A stretch of DNA of 64,000 nucleotides from Eubacterium_U album (GTDB lineage: Bacteria > Bacillota > Clostridia > Lachnospirales > Lachnospiraceae): NCBI RefSeq assembly GCF_025336545.1, contig NZ_JAODBU010000008.1:62001-126000 (forward strand). Direction: 5' to 3'. Position 1 is the first letter of the stretch; each line of letters opens with the position of its first letter. Position numbers and translations under genes: made by a program. Below are positions 42,323 through 50,742 of the stretch, piece by piece. The notes beneath the pieces were generated by a model. The model was not told the DNA's origin. It did no database searches and was given only the letters and a program-made list of their open reading frames with translations.

Positions 42323-43525
42323 ATGAAGAAAATAATTATATACATACTTTGTGTTTGTCTGATGTTTACATTTATCTTTAGTAAAAGTGTCTTTGCAAAA
42401 AACAACAAAAATGAAACTGTTGAAAATTCATCAATAGAAAAAGAAATAACAGCTAAGGCGGCAGTACTGATGGAGCCTGAATCTAAAACAATTTTGGTAA
42501 ACAAAAATGGGGATGAGAAATTATGTCCGGCAAGTATAACAAAAATAATGACGCTATTACTTATTTTTGAAGAATTAGAAGCGGGTAAAATTAAATTGGA
42601 TGATATGGTAACGACAAGTGAACACGCAAAAAGCATGGGTGGTTCACAAGTGTTTTTGGAAACAGGAGAACAGCAAAGTGTGGAAACACTAATTAAATGT
42701 ATTGTTGTTGCGTCAGGAAATGATGCCTCGGTTGCCATGGCTGAATACATAGCCGGTTCTGAAAGCGAATTTGTTGATAGAATGAATAAAAAAGCTAAAA
42801 AACTAAATATGAATAATACTAATTTCGAAGATTGTTGTGGACTTACGGATTCTGATAACCATTATTCGAGTGCAAATGATGTGGCGATTATGTCTTCAGA
42901 ATTAATTACAAAATATCCGCAGATATTTAAATATTCAACAATATGGATGGAAACCATAATTCATAAAACGGATAAGGGAGAAAAGGAGTTTGTTCTGTCA
43001 AATACAAATAAATTACTTAAAACAAATGATTGCATAAAGGGGTTAAAGACAGGAAGCACATCAAAAGCAAAATATTGCGTATCTATTGTAGGACAGAAAA
43101 ATGATGTCACATTGGTGTCGGTAATAATGGCAGCGCCTGACTATAAAGCAAGATTTTCTGAGTCAGAAAAACTAATTAATTATGGATTCTCAAAATGCAA
43201 ATTTTATAAGGATGAAAATGTGCATAAAGGTAATGTGAAAATAAAGAATGGTAAAAAAGAATACGTAAAATCAGGGGTTAAAAATAAATTTTCATATGTA
43301 GAAATCAAGGACAGAGATATTAGCAACATTAAAAGCAAAGATAAGATTAAAACTAATATTAAGGCTCCGGTTAAAAAGGGGGATAAACTTGGTGTATGCG
43401 AATATTTTATTGACAAAGAAAAAATAGGAGAAACAGAAATAATATCGTATGAAAATGTAGAAAAGAATAATTTTATAACAGAATATTTAAAAATGTTTAA
43501 AAATGTATTTAGATGCTGCATTTAA
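42323..43525 (+). CDS. dacF: D-alanyl-D-alanine carboxypeptidase (DacF-type, S11)
   Basis: 400 aa. Signal peptide MKKIIIYILCVCLMFTFIFS...FA, then the penicillin-binding-protein motifs S71-ITK74, S131-G-N133 and K242-TG. A C-terminal beta-rich PBP5_C-like region and an amphipathic tail (ITEYLKMFKNVFRCC) follow. It removes the terminal D-Ala of peptidoglycan stem peptides outside the membrane. Position after deoB/nucleoside phosphorylase matches Bacillus dacF, a forespore cortex enzyme. The ribosome site is within the upstream terminator stem. Confidence 0.9.
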   Translation: MKKIIIYILCVCLMFTFIFSKSVFAKNNKNETVENSSIEKEITAKAAVLMEPESKTILVNKNGDEKLCPASITKIMTLLLIFEELEAGKIKLDDMVTTSEHAKSMGGSQVFLETGEQQSVETLIKCIVVASGNDASVAMAEYIAGSESEFVDRMNKKAKKLNMNNTNFEDCCGLTDSDNHYSSANDVAIMSSELITKYPQIFKYSTIWMETIIHKTDKGEKEFVLSNTNKLLKTNDCIKGLKTGSTSKAKYCVSIVGQKNDVTLVSVIMAAPDYKARFSESEKLINYGFSKCKFYKDENVHKGNVKIKNGKKEYVKSGVKNKFSYVEIKDRDISNIKSKDKIKTNIKAPVKKGDKLGVCEYFIDKEKIGETEIISYENVEKNNFITEYLKMFKNVFRCCI

Positions 43526-43594
43526 AAATGAGTTGAAAAAATACATGAATTTATGTAAAATTAACAATGATATTAATTTGAAAGAGTAAGATAC

Positions 43595-44338
43595 ATGGAA
43601 TTAGAAGTAAAACTTGAAGTGTTTGAAGGACCATTAGATTTGCTTTTGCATTTGATAGAAAAAAATAAAGTAGACATTTATGACATACCTATTGTTGAAA
43701 TTACAAGACAATATTTAGAGTACGTAAGTAAATTAGCAGAAGAAAATCTTGACCTTGCCAGCGAATTTCTGGTAATGGCATCAACGTTAATTGATATAAA
43801 ATGTAAAATGCTGTTGCCTAAAGAAGTTGATGAAGATGGTGAAGAAATTGATCCGAGAACAGATTTGGTTCAAAAATTAATCGAATATAAAATGTATAAA
43901 TATGCAGCTATAGAACTTAAAGATATGCAGCTTTATGCGGGAAAGTCACTATATAAAGAACCGACAATTCCTGAAGAAGTTGCAAAATATCAACCGCCTG
44001 TAGATTTAGATGAAATTTTAAAGGATGTTGATTTAAATAAGTTAAAAGAAATTTTTGATACAGTAATTAAACGCCAGATAGATAAGATTGACCCTGTAAG
44101 AAGTAAATTTGGTAAAATTGAAATGGAGGAGGTCAGCCTTACTGATAAAATAACTTATGTGAAAAAAGTAGCTGTAAAAAAGCATAAATGCAGCTTTAAA
44201 CAGTTGCTTGAAAACCAGACATCAAAAATGGAAGTTATAGTTACATTCCTGGCAGTATTAGAACTGATTAAAGTGGGAGAGATTAATGTAAGTCAGGAAA
44301 AGACATTTGATGATATAATTATTAGCACAAAGGAATGA
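43595..44338 (+). CDS. scpA: Segregation and condensation protein A
   Basis: 247 aa kleisin. N-terminus LEVKLEVFEGPLDLLLHLIEKNKVDIYDIPIVEITRQYLEYV is diagnostic (SMC neck-binding), followed by FLVMASTLIDIKCKMLLP and a C-terminal winged helix ending FLAVLELIKVGEINVSQEKTFDDI. It bridges the SMC dimer. It is followed by scpB after 16 bases. Confidence 0.97.
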   Translation: MELEVKLEVFEGPLDLLLHLIEKNKVDIYDIPIVEITRQYLEYVSKLAEENLDLASEFLVMASTLIDIKCKMLLPKEVDEDGEEIDPRTDLVQKLIEYKMYKYAAIELKDMQLYAGKSLYKEPTIPEEVAKYQPPVDLDEILKDVDLNKLKEIFDTVIKRQIDKIDPVRSKFGKIEMEEVSLTDKITYVKKVAVKKHKCSFKQLLENQTSKMEVIVTFLAVLELIKVGEINVSQEKTFDDIIISTKE

Positions 44339-44354
44339 GTAGGTGTAAGATTTA

Positions 44355-44924
44355 ATGGAAACAAATAATTATGAAGCTGCCATAGAAGCAATATTATTTA
44401 CTATGGGAGAATCAGTAGAAATAGATAAGATTGCAAAGGCCTTAGAATTAACTAAAGCTCAAGTTAAAAAGATTGTTGCAAATATGCAGAAGGAACTTGA
44501 AAGTGATTCAAGAGGAATTAGAATAATCGAGTTAGAAAATGCATATCAGTTATGTACTAAACCTGAAATGTATGATTATTTAATAAAAGTTGCAAAGCAA
44601 CCAAGAAGACAGGTGCTTACGGATGTAATGATGGAAACACTTTCTATTATTGCATACAAGCAGCCGATTACAAAATCTGAGATTGAAAGTATCAGAGGAG
44701 TAAAAAGTGATTTTGCAGTCAATAAACTAGTTGAATACGAATTGGTTCAGGAGGTTGGAAGATTAGATACTCCGGGTAGACCGTTACTTTTTGGTACTAC
44801 AGAAGAATTTTTGAGAAGGTTTGGAGTTGACTCTTCAGAAAATCTACCTGAGATTAATCCTGATGTTATAGAAGAAATAAAAGAAGAAGCAGAAAAAGAA
44901 GTTTCTCTTAAATCAAATGACTAA
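44355..44924 (+). CDS. scpB: Segregation and condensation protein B
   Basis: 189 aa, two winged-helix domains: AIEAILFTMGESVEIDKIAKALELTKAQVKKIV and RRQVLTDVMMETLSIIAYKQPITKSEIESIRGVKSDFAVNKLVEYELVQEVGRLDTPGRPLLFGTTEEFLRRFGV, the strongest family block. It dimerises and binds the ScpA linker in the SMC complex. An acidic tail ends the protein. A terminator follows. Confidence 0.97.
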   Translation: METNNYEAAIEAILFTMGESVEIDKIAKALELTKAQVKKIVANMQKELESDSRGIRIIELENAYQLCTKPEMYDYLIKVAKQPRRQVLTDVMMETLSIIAYKQPITKSEIESIRGVKSDFAVNKLVEYELVQEVGRLDTPGRPLLFGTTEEFLRRFGVDSSENLPEINPDVIEEIKEEAEKEVSLKSND

Positions 44925-44937
44925 AAGATAAAGTAGC

Positions 44938-44977
44938 AAAGAAGCTGGAATATAAATCTGGCTTCTTTATTTTTTTA
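44938..44977 (+). terminator. Terminator after scpB
   Basis: Stem AAAGAAGC / GCTTCTTT (44938-44945 with 44961-44968) and TATTTTTTT. Confidence 0.85.
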
Positions 44978-45008
44978 ATTAGTATGTAAAATATGACCAG
45001 GGGGAGTT

Positions 45009-46163
45009 ATGTCTAAAAAAAGTATTTATAGATTGATAAGTTTTTGTATAACGATAATTATCGCATGTAATATACTTTGTATTTGTAAAATAAATGCTGA
45101 TGAGGAAAAAGTAGTAAAATACGCAAAGTCTGCTGTTTTAATAGATGGGGACTCAGGTAGAATTTTGTATGAAAAATCTGCACACAATAAAGTGTCTGTG
45201 GCAAGCACGACTAAAATTATGACATGTATAATAGTAATCGAAAATGGAAATCTTGGTGATATGGTTACTCCGTCTGATTATGCGATAGCTATGCCAAAGG
45301 TTAAAATGCATTTAGACTCAAAAGATAAATATAAACTTGAAGACTTACTATACGCAATGATGTTAGAGTCATATAATGATGTCGCTGTAGCAGTCGCTGA
45401 GCATATAGCTGGAAGTGTTGAAAAATTTGCAGAGTTAATGAATATTAAAGCAAAAGATATTGGAATGAAGGATACAAATTTTGTTACACCAAATGGGCTT
45501 GATGCCAAAAATCAATATTCAACTGCTTACGATATGGCTCTTTTAGGCATGTATGCAACAAATAATGAACTGTTTGTAAAAATCACAAATACAAGAAACT
45601 ATTCTTTTGCAAGCGAAAACGGAAGAAGAGTTTCTGTAAGTAATAAAGATGCGTTTCTAGATAAAATGAGTGATGCAATAGGTATAAAGACAGGATTTAC
45701 AGGAAATGCAGGATATTGTTTTGTAGGTGCTTTAAAAAATGAAAATAAAAAACTAATTTCATGTGTTCTTGCATGTGGATGGCCACCTAATAAAGGATAT
45801 AAATGGAATGACACTTTAAGCTTAATGAAATATGGTGAAAATTATAATTATAAAGAAATAGTCGATATACAGAATGATTTTGTTAAATACGATGTTAGGA
45901 ATGGGGTAGAAAATATATTAAATACATATACGAATGAAAAATTTGGATTGCTGCTTAGAAATGACGATAAAGTTGATAAAAAGATAGTAATAACCAAAAA
46001 GAATGCACCAATTTTTAAGAATGAAGTTGTTGGATACGAAAATATATATGTAAATAATATTAAAATAAAAGCTATAGAGATTAAGGCAAAACAAAATATT
46101 AAAAAGTATGAATTTAAATATTGTTTAAAAAAATTTTTTTTGACATTTTTTTCTTTAATTTAA
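45009..46163 (+). CDS. D-alanyl-D-alanine carboxypeptidase, second S11 enzyme
   Basis: 384 aa. N-terminal signal sequence (LISFCITIIIACNILCICKINA), then S66-TTK69, S121-Y-N123 (SYN in place of SGN) and K227-TG. A C-terminal region of about 100 residues precedes a hydrophobic/basic end (KYCLKKFFLTFFSLI...). It shares the fold and reaction of the DacF-type enzyme 1.5 kb upstream, but the sequences differ enough to be distinct paralogues. Scaffolding gene symbol (dacB or dacF) cannot be decided. GGGGGAG precedes the ATG. Confidence 0.88.
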   Translation: MSKKSIYRLISFCITIIIACNILCICKINADEEKVVKYAKSAVLIDGDSGRILYEKSAHNKVSVASTTKIMTCIIVIENGNLGDMVTPSDYAIAMPKVKMHLDSKDKYKLEDLLYAMMLESYNDVAVAVAEHIAGSVEKFAELMNIKAKDIGMKDTNFVTPNGLDAKNQYSTAYDMALLGMYATNNELFVKITNTRNYSFASENGRRVSVSNKDAFLDKMSDAIGIKTGFTGNAGYCFVGALKNENKKLISCVLACGWPPNKGYKWNDTLSLMKYGENYNYKEIVDIQNDFVKYDVRNGVENILNTYTNEKFGLLLRNDDKVDKKIVITKKNAPIFKNEVVGYENIYVNNIKIKAIEIKAKQNIKKYEFKYCLKKFFLTFFSLI

Positions 46164-46241
46164 ATGGAATAGGTGTAGTGATATACAAGATTTTAAACGC
46201 CAATGATATAAATTAAAATGTTTTACTTTAATATTTATATG

Positions 46242-46257
46242 TGGTATATTTATACCA
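46242..46257. promoter_or_regulatory. 16-base palindrome upstream of dapF
   Basis: TGGTATATTTATACCA is a perfect palindrome, about 105 bases before the dapF ATG. It could be an operator; no promoter was assigned in this gap. Confidence 0.4.
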
Positions 46258-46362
46258 AATTTGTTTTTAAAAAAAATAGTATATTTTATAATAAACAAAT
46301 TGATATTAATAGATACAATCTCTTACTATTGATTAAAAGTAGCAGGAAGAACAGGAGAGTTT

Positions 46363-47196
46363 ATGAAGTTTACAAAGATGGAAGGTTGCGGAAATGATTA
46401 TGTTTACGTAAACGGATTTGAAGAAAAAATTGATAATCCCAATGAAGTTGCTATAGCAGTTAGTGACAGACATTTTGGAATAGGTTCAGACGGACTTATA
46501 ATAATTAATCCATCAGAAGTAGCTGATTTTAAAATGTGTATGTACAATGCTGACGGTTCAGAAGGAAAGATGTGTGGAAATGGAATCCGTTGCGTTGCAA
46601 AATATGTTTATGATTTTAACCTGACAGATAAAGATGTAATAACAGTTGAAACTTTATCAGGAATTAAGACTTTAAAATTAAATGTTGAAAATGGAAAAGT
46701 TAAAACTGTCAGAGTAAATATGGGAGCACCAATTCTTGAGTGTGATAAAGTACCGGTTAAATATGACGATGAAAAGATGATTAATAAGCCTGTAAAGGTA
46801 GATGGAAAGACATTTAACATAACATGCGTTTCAATGGGTAATCCTCACGCAGTTACATTTATAAATGATACAGATAATCTTGAAATAGAAAAAATCGGAC
46901 CTAAGTTTGAAAATAATGAAATTTTCCCGGATAAAGTAAATACGGAATTCATTCAGATTATTGATAAGAAGACAGTAAAAATGAGAGTGTGGGAAAGAGG
47001 CTCAGGTGAAACTTTTGCATGTGGAACAGGAGCTTGCGCATGCGTAGTTGCAAGTGTGTTAAACAGGCTTACAGAAAATAAGGTAACAGTAAAACTATTA
47101 GGTGGAGAATTAGAGATTGAATATAATCAGGATGAAAATACTGTATATATGACAGGACCTGCAAGAGTTGTTTTTACGGGAGAATATGATATATAA
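46363..47196 (+). CDS. dapF: Diaminopimelate epimerase
   Basis: 277 aa. Catalytic cysteines C71 (GKMCGNGIRC) and C220 (GSGETFACGTGACAC); N-terminus KFTKMEGCGNDYVYVN. It converts LL- to meso-diaminopimelate for lysine and peptidoglycan. CAGGAGAG precedes the ATG. The following gene, murE, uses its product. Confidence 0.97.
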   Translation: MKFTKMEGCGNDYVYVNGFEEKIDNPNEVAIAVSDRHFGIGSDGLIIINPSEVADFKMCMYNADGSEGKMCGNGIRCVAKYVYDFNLTDKDVITVETLSGIKTLKLNVENGKVKTVRVNMGAPILECDKVPVKYDDEKMINKPVKVDGKTFNITCVSMGNPHAVTFINDTDNLEIEKIGPKFENNEIFPDKVNTEFIQIIDKKTVKMRVWERGSGETFACGTGACACVVASVLNRLTENKVTVKLLGGELEIEYNQDENTVYMTGPARVVFTGEYDI

Positions 47197-47241
47197 AATG
47201 AAAGGAACATTAGACTGTTAAGTCTATGCATGGGAAATAAT

Positions 47242-48717
47242 ATGAAATTATCAGATTTACTCACAGATATAGAATATGTGCTTGTACAGGGCAATTTAGA
47301 TATTGATATAAATAATATAGTGTATGATTCAAGAAAGGCACAGAAAGATGATGTGTTTGTGTGCATAAAAGGAACAGGCGTAGATGGGCATAAATTTATA
47401 CCACAGACAATTGAAAAAGGAGTTACGGCTTTAATAGTTACTGATGAAGTTAAGGTCCCTGAAAATATAACTGTTGTAAAAGTTAATGACGACAGAAAAG
47501 CGCTAGCTTATATGTCTGCTGCCTATTTTGGATATCCTGCTAATAAATTAAAAACAATTGGAATAACAGGAACTAAAGGAAAGACAACAACTACATATAT
47601 GATACGTCAGGTATTAGAAAGTGTTGGAATAAAAACAGGCTTAATTGGAACAATAGAAACAATTATTGGAGATAAAAAAATACCTGCAAGCAACACAACG
47701 CCTGAATCATATGTTGTACAACAAAGTTTTGCAAAGATGGTTGAAGAGGGATGCGAATGTGTTGTTATGGAAGTATCATCTCAAGGATTAAAACAAAACA
47801 GAGTTGCAGGAATTCAATTTGATTATGGAGTTTTTACAAATATAGAACCAGATCACATCGGTCCTAATGAACATGCAGATTTTAACGAATATGCACATTG
47901 TAAGGGATTGCTTTTAAAACAATGCAAACATGGAATAATAAATGCAGATGCGGACTTCTTAGATAAGATATTAGATGGTCATACATGTGATATTGAAACA
48001 TACGGCATTGATAATGAATGTGATCTTAAGGCTAATGATATTGAATTGTTTACAAAACCGGGATGCTTATGCGTATCTTATAATTTATCAGGAGAATTAT
48101 CATTCCCTGTAGAAATTCATATACCCGGAAAATTTAGTGTATATAATTCATTATGTGCTATTGCTATATGCAAACATTTTACTAACAGCATTGAAGATAT
48201 TAAGAAGGCTTTGATTGATGTAAAAGTTAAGGGAAGAGTTGAAATTATTCCGGTTTCAAAGAGATTTACATTAATGATTGATTATGCTCATAACGCTATG
48301 AGTTTAGAAAGTTTAATTACGAGTCTTAAAGAATATAATCCGAAAAGAATAGTTACATTATTTGGCTGTGGTGGAAATCGCTCAACTGAAAGAAGATTTG
48401 AAATGGGAGAAGTTTCATCTAAATTATCAGATTTAACAATTGTTACATCTGATAATCCTAGATTTGAAGAACCTATGGATATTATAAATGATATTATTAC
48501 GGGAATTAAGAAAGCTGATGGAGAATATGTTGTAGTTCCGGATAGAAAAGAAGCAATAAAATACGCTATTGTTAATGCAAATGATGGAGATGTTATTGTT
48601 CTTGCTGGAAAAGGACATGAAGATTATCAGGAAATTAAAGGTGTAAAATATCCGATGGATGAGAGAGTTCTTATTGATGAAATTATCAATGAAGATGAAG
48701 TAAAGAAAATATTATAA
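47242..48717 (+). CDS. murE: UDP-MurNAc-L-Ala-D-Glu:meso-diaminopimelate ligase
   Basis: 491 aa. P-loop GITGTKGKTTTTYMI at about 106-120, NTTPES substrate region, and TSDNPRFEEP, whose DNPR motif indicates meso-diaminopimelate rather than lysine specificity. It adds the third residue to the cytoplasmic peptidoglycan precursor. The start at 47242 (MKLSDLL) has a weak GGGAAA; an in-frame ATG four codons earlier has none. A TAGACT/AGTCTA hairpin (47211-47226) stands in front. It pairs functionally with dapF. Confidence 0.95.
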   Translation: MKLSDLLTDIEYVLVQGNLDIDINNIVYDSRKAQKDDVFVCIKGTGVDGHKFIPQTIEKGVTALIVTDEVKVPENITVVKVNDDRKALAYMSAAYFGYPANKLKTIGITGTKGKTTTTYMIRQVLESVGIKTGLIGTIETIIGDKKIPASNTTPESYVVQQSFAKMVEEGCECVVMEVSSQGLKQNRVAGIQFDYGVFTNIEPDHIGPNEHADFNEYAHCKGLLLKQCKHGIINADADFLDKILDGHTCDIETYGIDNECDLKANDIELFTKPGCLCVSYNLSGELSFPVEIHIPGKFSVYNSLCAIAICKHFTNSIEDIKKALIDVKVKGRVEIIPVSKRFTLMIDYAHNAMSLESLITSLKEYNPKRIVTLFGCGGNRSTERRFEMGEVSSKLSDLTIVTSDNPRFEEPMDIINDIITGIKKADGEYVVVPDRKEAIKYAIVNANDGDVIVLAGKGHEDYQEIKGVKYPMDERVLIDEIINEDEVKKIL

Positions 48718-48739
48718 ATAAGACGAAAGAGAGATTGAT

Positions 48740-50623
48740 ATGTGTGGAATATGTGGATTTGCAGGAAAAGTAAATAACAGCAGAGATGTTCTTAAAACTA
48801 TGATGGATAAGATAGCACACAGAGGACCGGATGATGAAGGTATGTATGTAGACAATGATGTGGCTATTGGGCATAGAAGACTTAGCATTATTGATTTAAG
48901 TCATGGCGCACAGCCTATGTATAATGAAACAGGCGATATTGCAATTGTATTTAACGGTGAAATATATAATCACTTAGAAATCAGAAAGGATTTGATTGCT
49001 AAAGGACATACATTTGCAAATGACTCTGATACAGAATGTCTTATACATGGATACGAAGAATATGGTACAGAATTACTTGGAAAATTAAGAGGAATGTTTT
49101 CTTTTGTTATCTGGGATACTAATAAAAAACTTATGTTTGGTGCAAGAGATCACTTTGGCATAAAGCCATTCTATTATTCATTGTTTAATGATAACTTTAT
49201 ATTTAGTTCTGAAACAAAAGCAATATTAGAATTTCCGGGATTTAAAAAAGAAGTTAATGAAGAAGCTCTTGAACAGTATTTAAGTTTTCAGTATTCTGTT
49301 CTTCCTGAAACATTCTTTAAAGGAATATATCGTCTGCCGGCAGGACATTACCTTATATTTAAAGATGGAAAACTTGAAGTCCAAAGATATTTTGATCCAA
49401 TGATGGAACCGGCAGAAAGTGGAGATTTAGAAAAAACAGTAGGTGAAATTGAGAATGTTGTTAAAGATACAATTAACGCTCATATGATTGCTGATGTAGA
49501 GGTAGGTTCACTTTTGTCAAGTGGTGTTGATTCAAGTTATGTCGTTTCGGAATTTCCGGGTAAGAAGACATTTACAGTTGGATTTCTTGATAAAAACAGT
49601 AAATATAATGAAATCAGATATGCCGAAAGTCTTGTAAAAGAATTAGGCAAGGAAAATTATAATAAAACAATTGACAGTGATGAGTATTTTAATTCAATTC
49701 CTACAGTTATGTATTATATGGATGAGCCTTTAGCAGATCCCTCATGTATAGCACTTTATTTTGTTGATCAGGTCGCTGCAGAACAGATTAAAGTTGTTCT
49801 TTCAGGTGAGGGTGCTGATGAGTTCTTTGGTGGATATAATATTTATCATGAACCTTTGTCTCTTAAAGGATATCAGAAACTTCCAAAAGGACTTAGAAAA
49901 GGACTCGCAGCTATAGCTAAAAAGTTACCTGATATAAAGGGAAGAGATTTTATAATCAGAGGCAGTAAAGATGTTGAAGAAAGATTTATTGGAAATGCCA
50001 ATATGTTCTCAGTTGAAGAAAGGGAAAAGTATTTGAAACATCCAATTACTCATATTCCACCTAAAGATATTGTGGCTTCAACATATAAAAAAGTAGAAGG
50101 CTTAAATGATATTGCTAAAATGCAGTATATTGATACAAATTTCTGGTTACAGGGCGACATTTTACTTAAAGCAGATAAAATGAGTATGGCTCATTGTCTT
50201 GAATCAAGAGTTCCGTTCCTTGATGTAAAAGTATTTGATTATGCAAAGAAACTTCCAATAGATTTTAGATGTAATGAAGAAGCTACAAAGAGAGCTTTTA
50301 GAATTGCAGCCAAAAGACATTTACCGGAAGCTACCGCCAATAAAAAGAAACTTGGATTCCCGGTTCCAATCAGAGTTTGGTTAAAAGAAGATAAATATTA
50401 CAATAAAGTATATGAAATGTTTACAAGTGATGTTGCAAATAAATACTTCAATACAGAATTACTTGTAAAATTATTAGAAGACCACAAAGCAGACAAAGCA
50501 GATAACAGTAGAAAGATTTGGACAATTTACGTTTTCCTTGTTTGGTATAACGTATACTTTGTTGAAGAGGATTTTAAACCTATTAATGATGAATGGGTTA
50601 AAAATAGAATAAAAACTGCCTAG
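48740..50623 (+). CDS. asnB: Asparagine synthetase (glutamine-hydrolysing)
   Basis: 627 aa. Nucleophile Cys2 after Met (MCGICGFAG) starts the class II glutaminase domain; RLSIIDLSHGAQPMYNE and FNGEIYNH follow. The synthetase domain has the PP-loop SSGVDSSYVVSEF (about 256-268) and VLSGEGADEFFGGY. It makes asparagine from aspartate, glutamine and ATP. Length and the C-terminal region fit the AsnB/AsnO group. The processing requirement for Cys2 fixes the start, although the ribosome site (GAGAGAT) is weak. Confidence 0.95.
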   Translation: MCGICGFAGKVNNSRDVLKTMMDKIAHRGPDDEGMYVDNDVAIGHRRLSIIDLSHGAQPMYNETGDIAIVFNGEIYNHLEIRKDLIAKGHTFANDSDTECLIHGYEEYGTELLGKLRGMFSFVIWDTNKKLMFGARDHFGIKPFYYSLFNDNFIFSSETKAILEFPGFKKEVNEEALEQYLSFQYSVLPETFFKGIYRLPAGHYLIFKDGKLEVQRYFDPMMEPAESGDLEKTVGEIENVVKDTINAHMIADVEVGSLLSSGVDSSYVVSEFPGKKTFTVGFLDKNSKYNEIRYAESLVKELGKENYNKTIDSDEYFNSIPTVMYYMDEPLADPSCIALYFVDQVAAEQIKVVLSGEGADEFFGGYNIYHEPLSLKGYQKLPKGLRKGLAAIAKKLPDIKGRDFIIRGSKDVEERFIGNANMFSVEEREKYLKHPITHIPPKDIVASTYKKVEGLNDIAKMQYIDTNFWLQGDILLKADKMSMAHCLESRVPFLDVKVFDYAKKLPIDFRCNEEATKRAFRIAAKRHLPEATANKKKLGFPVPIRVWLKEDKYYNKVYEMFTSDVANKYFNTELLVKLLEDHKADKADNSRKIWTIYVFLVWYNVYFVEEDFKPINDEWVKNRIKTA

Positions 50624-50649
50624 AAATATTTGGAAAAATAACTTGATAT

Positions 50650-50678
50650 TTGACTGAAAACAGTATAATCTATATAAG
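50650..50678 (+). promoter_or_regulatory. Sigma-A promoter of the decarboxylase operon
   Basis: TTGACT at 50650-50655, 17-base spacer, TATAAG at 50673-50678. An alternative, TTGATA (50643-50648) with TATAAT (50664-50669) at 15 bases, overlaps it. Confidence 0.65.
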
Positions 50679-50695
50679 GCAGAAATTTGGTTGTA

Positions 50696-50715
50696 ACACA
50701 CAGATTACTGTGTGT
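50696..50715. promoter_or_regulatory. Perfect 20-base palindrome in the decarboxylase operon leader
   Basis: ACACACAG-ATTA-CTGTGTGT (arms of eight, four-base centre) lies just after the expected transcription start and before the GGAGG site. It fits a dimeric repressor operator or a short leader hairpin. Confidence 0.65.
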
Positions 50716-50742
50716 AAATTATAATAAAATGGAGGACTGATT

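Noticed and set aside
42169..42381. 70-codon plus-strand frame at the end of the LTA-synthase-like gene
   Set aside because: It overlaps two genes and a terminator in another frame and has no ribosome site.
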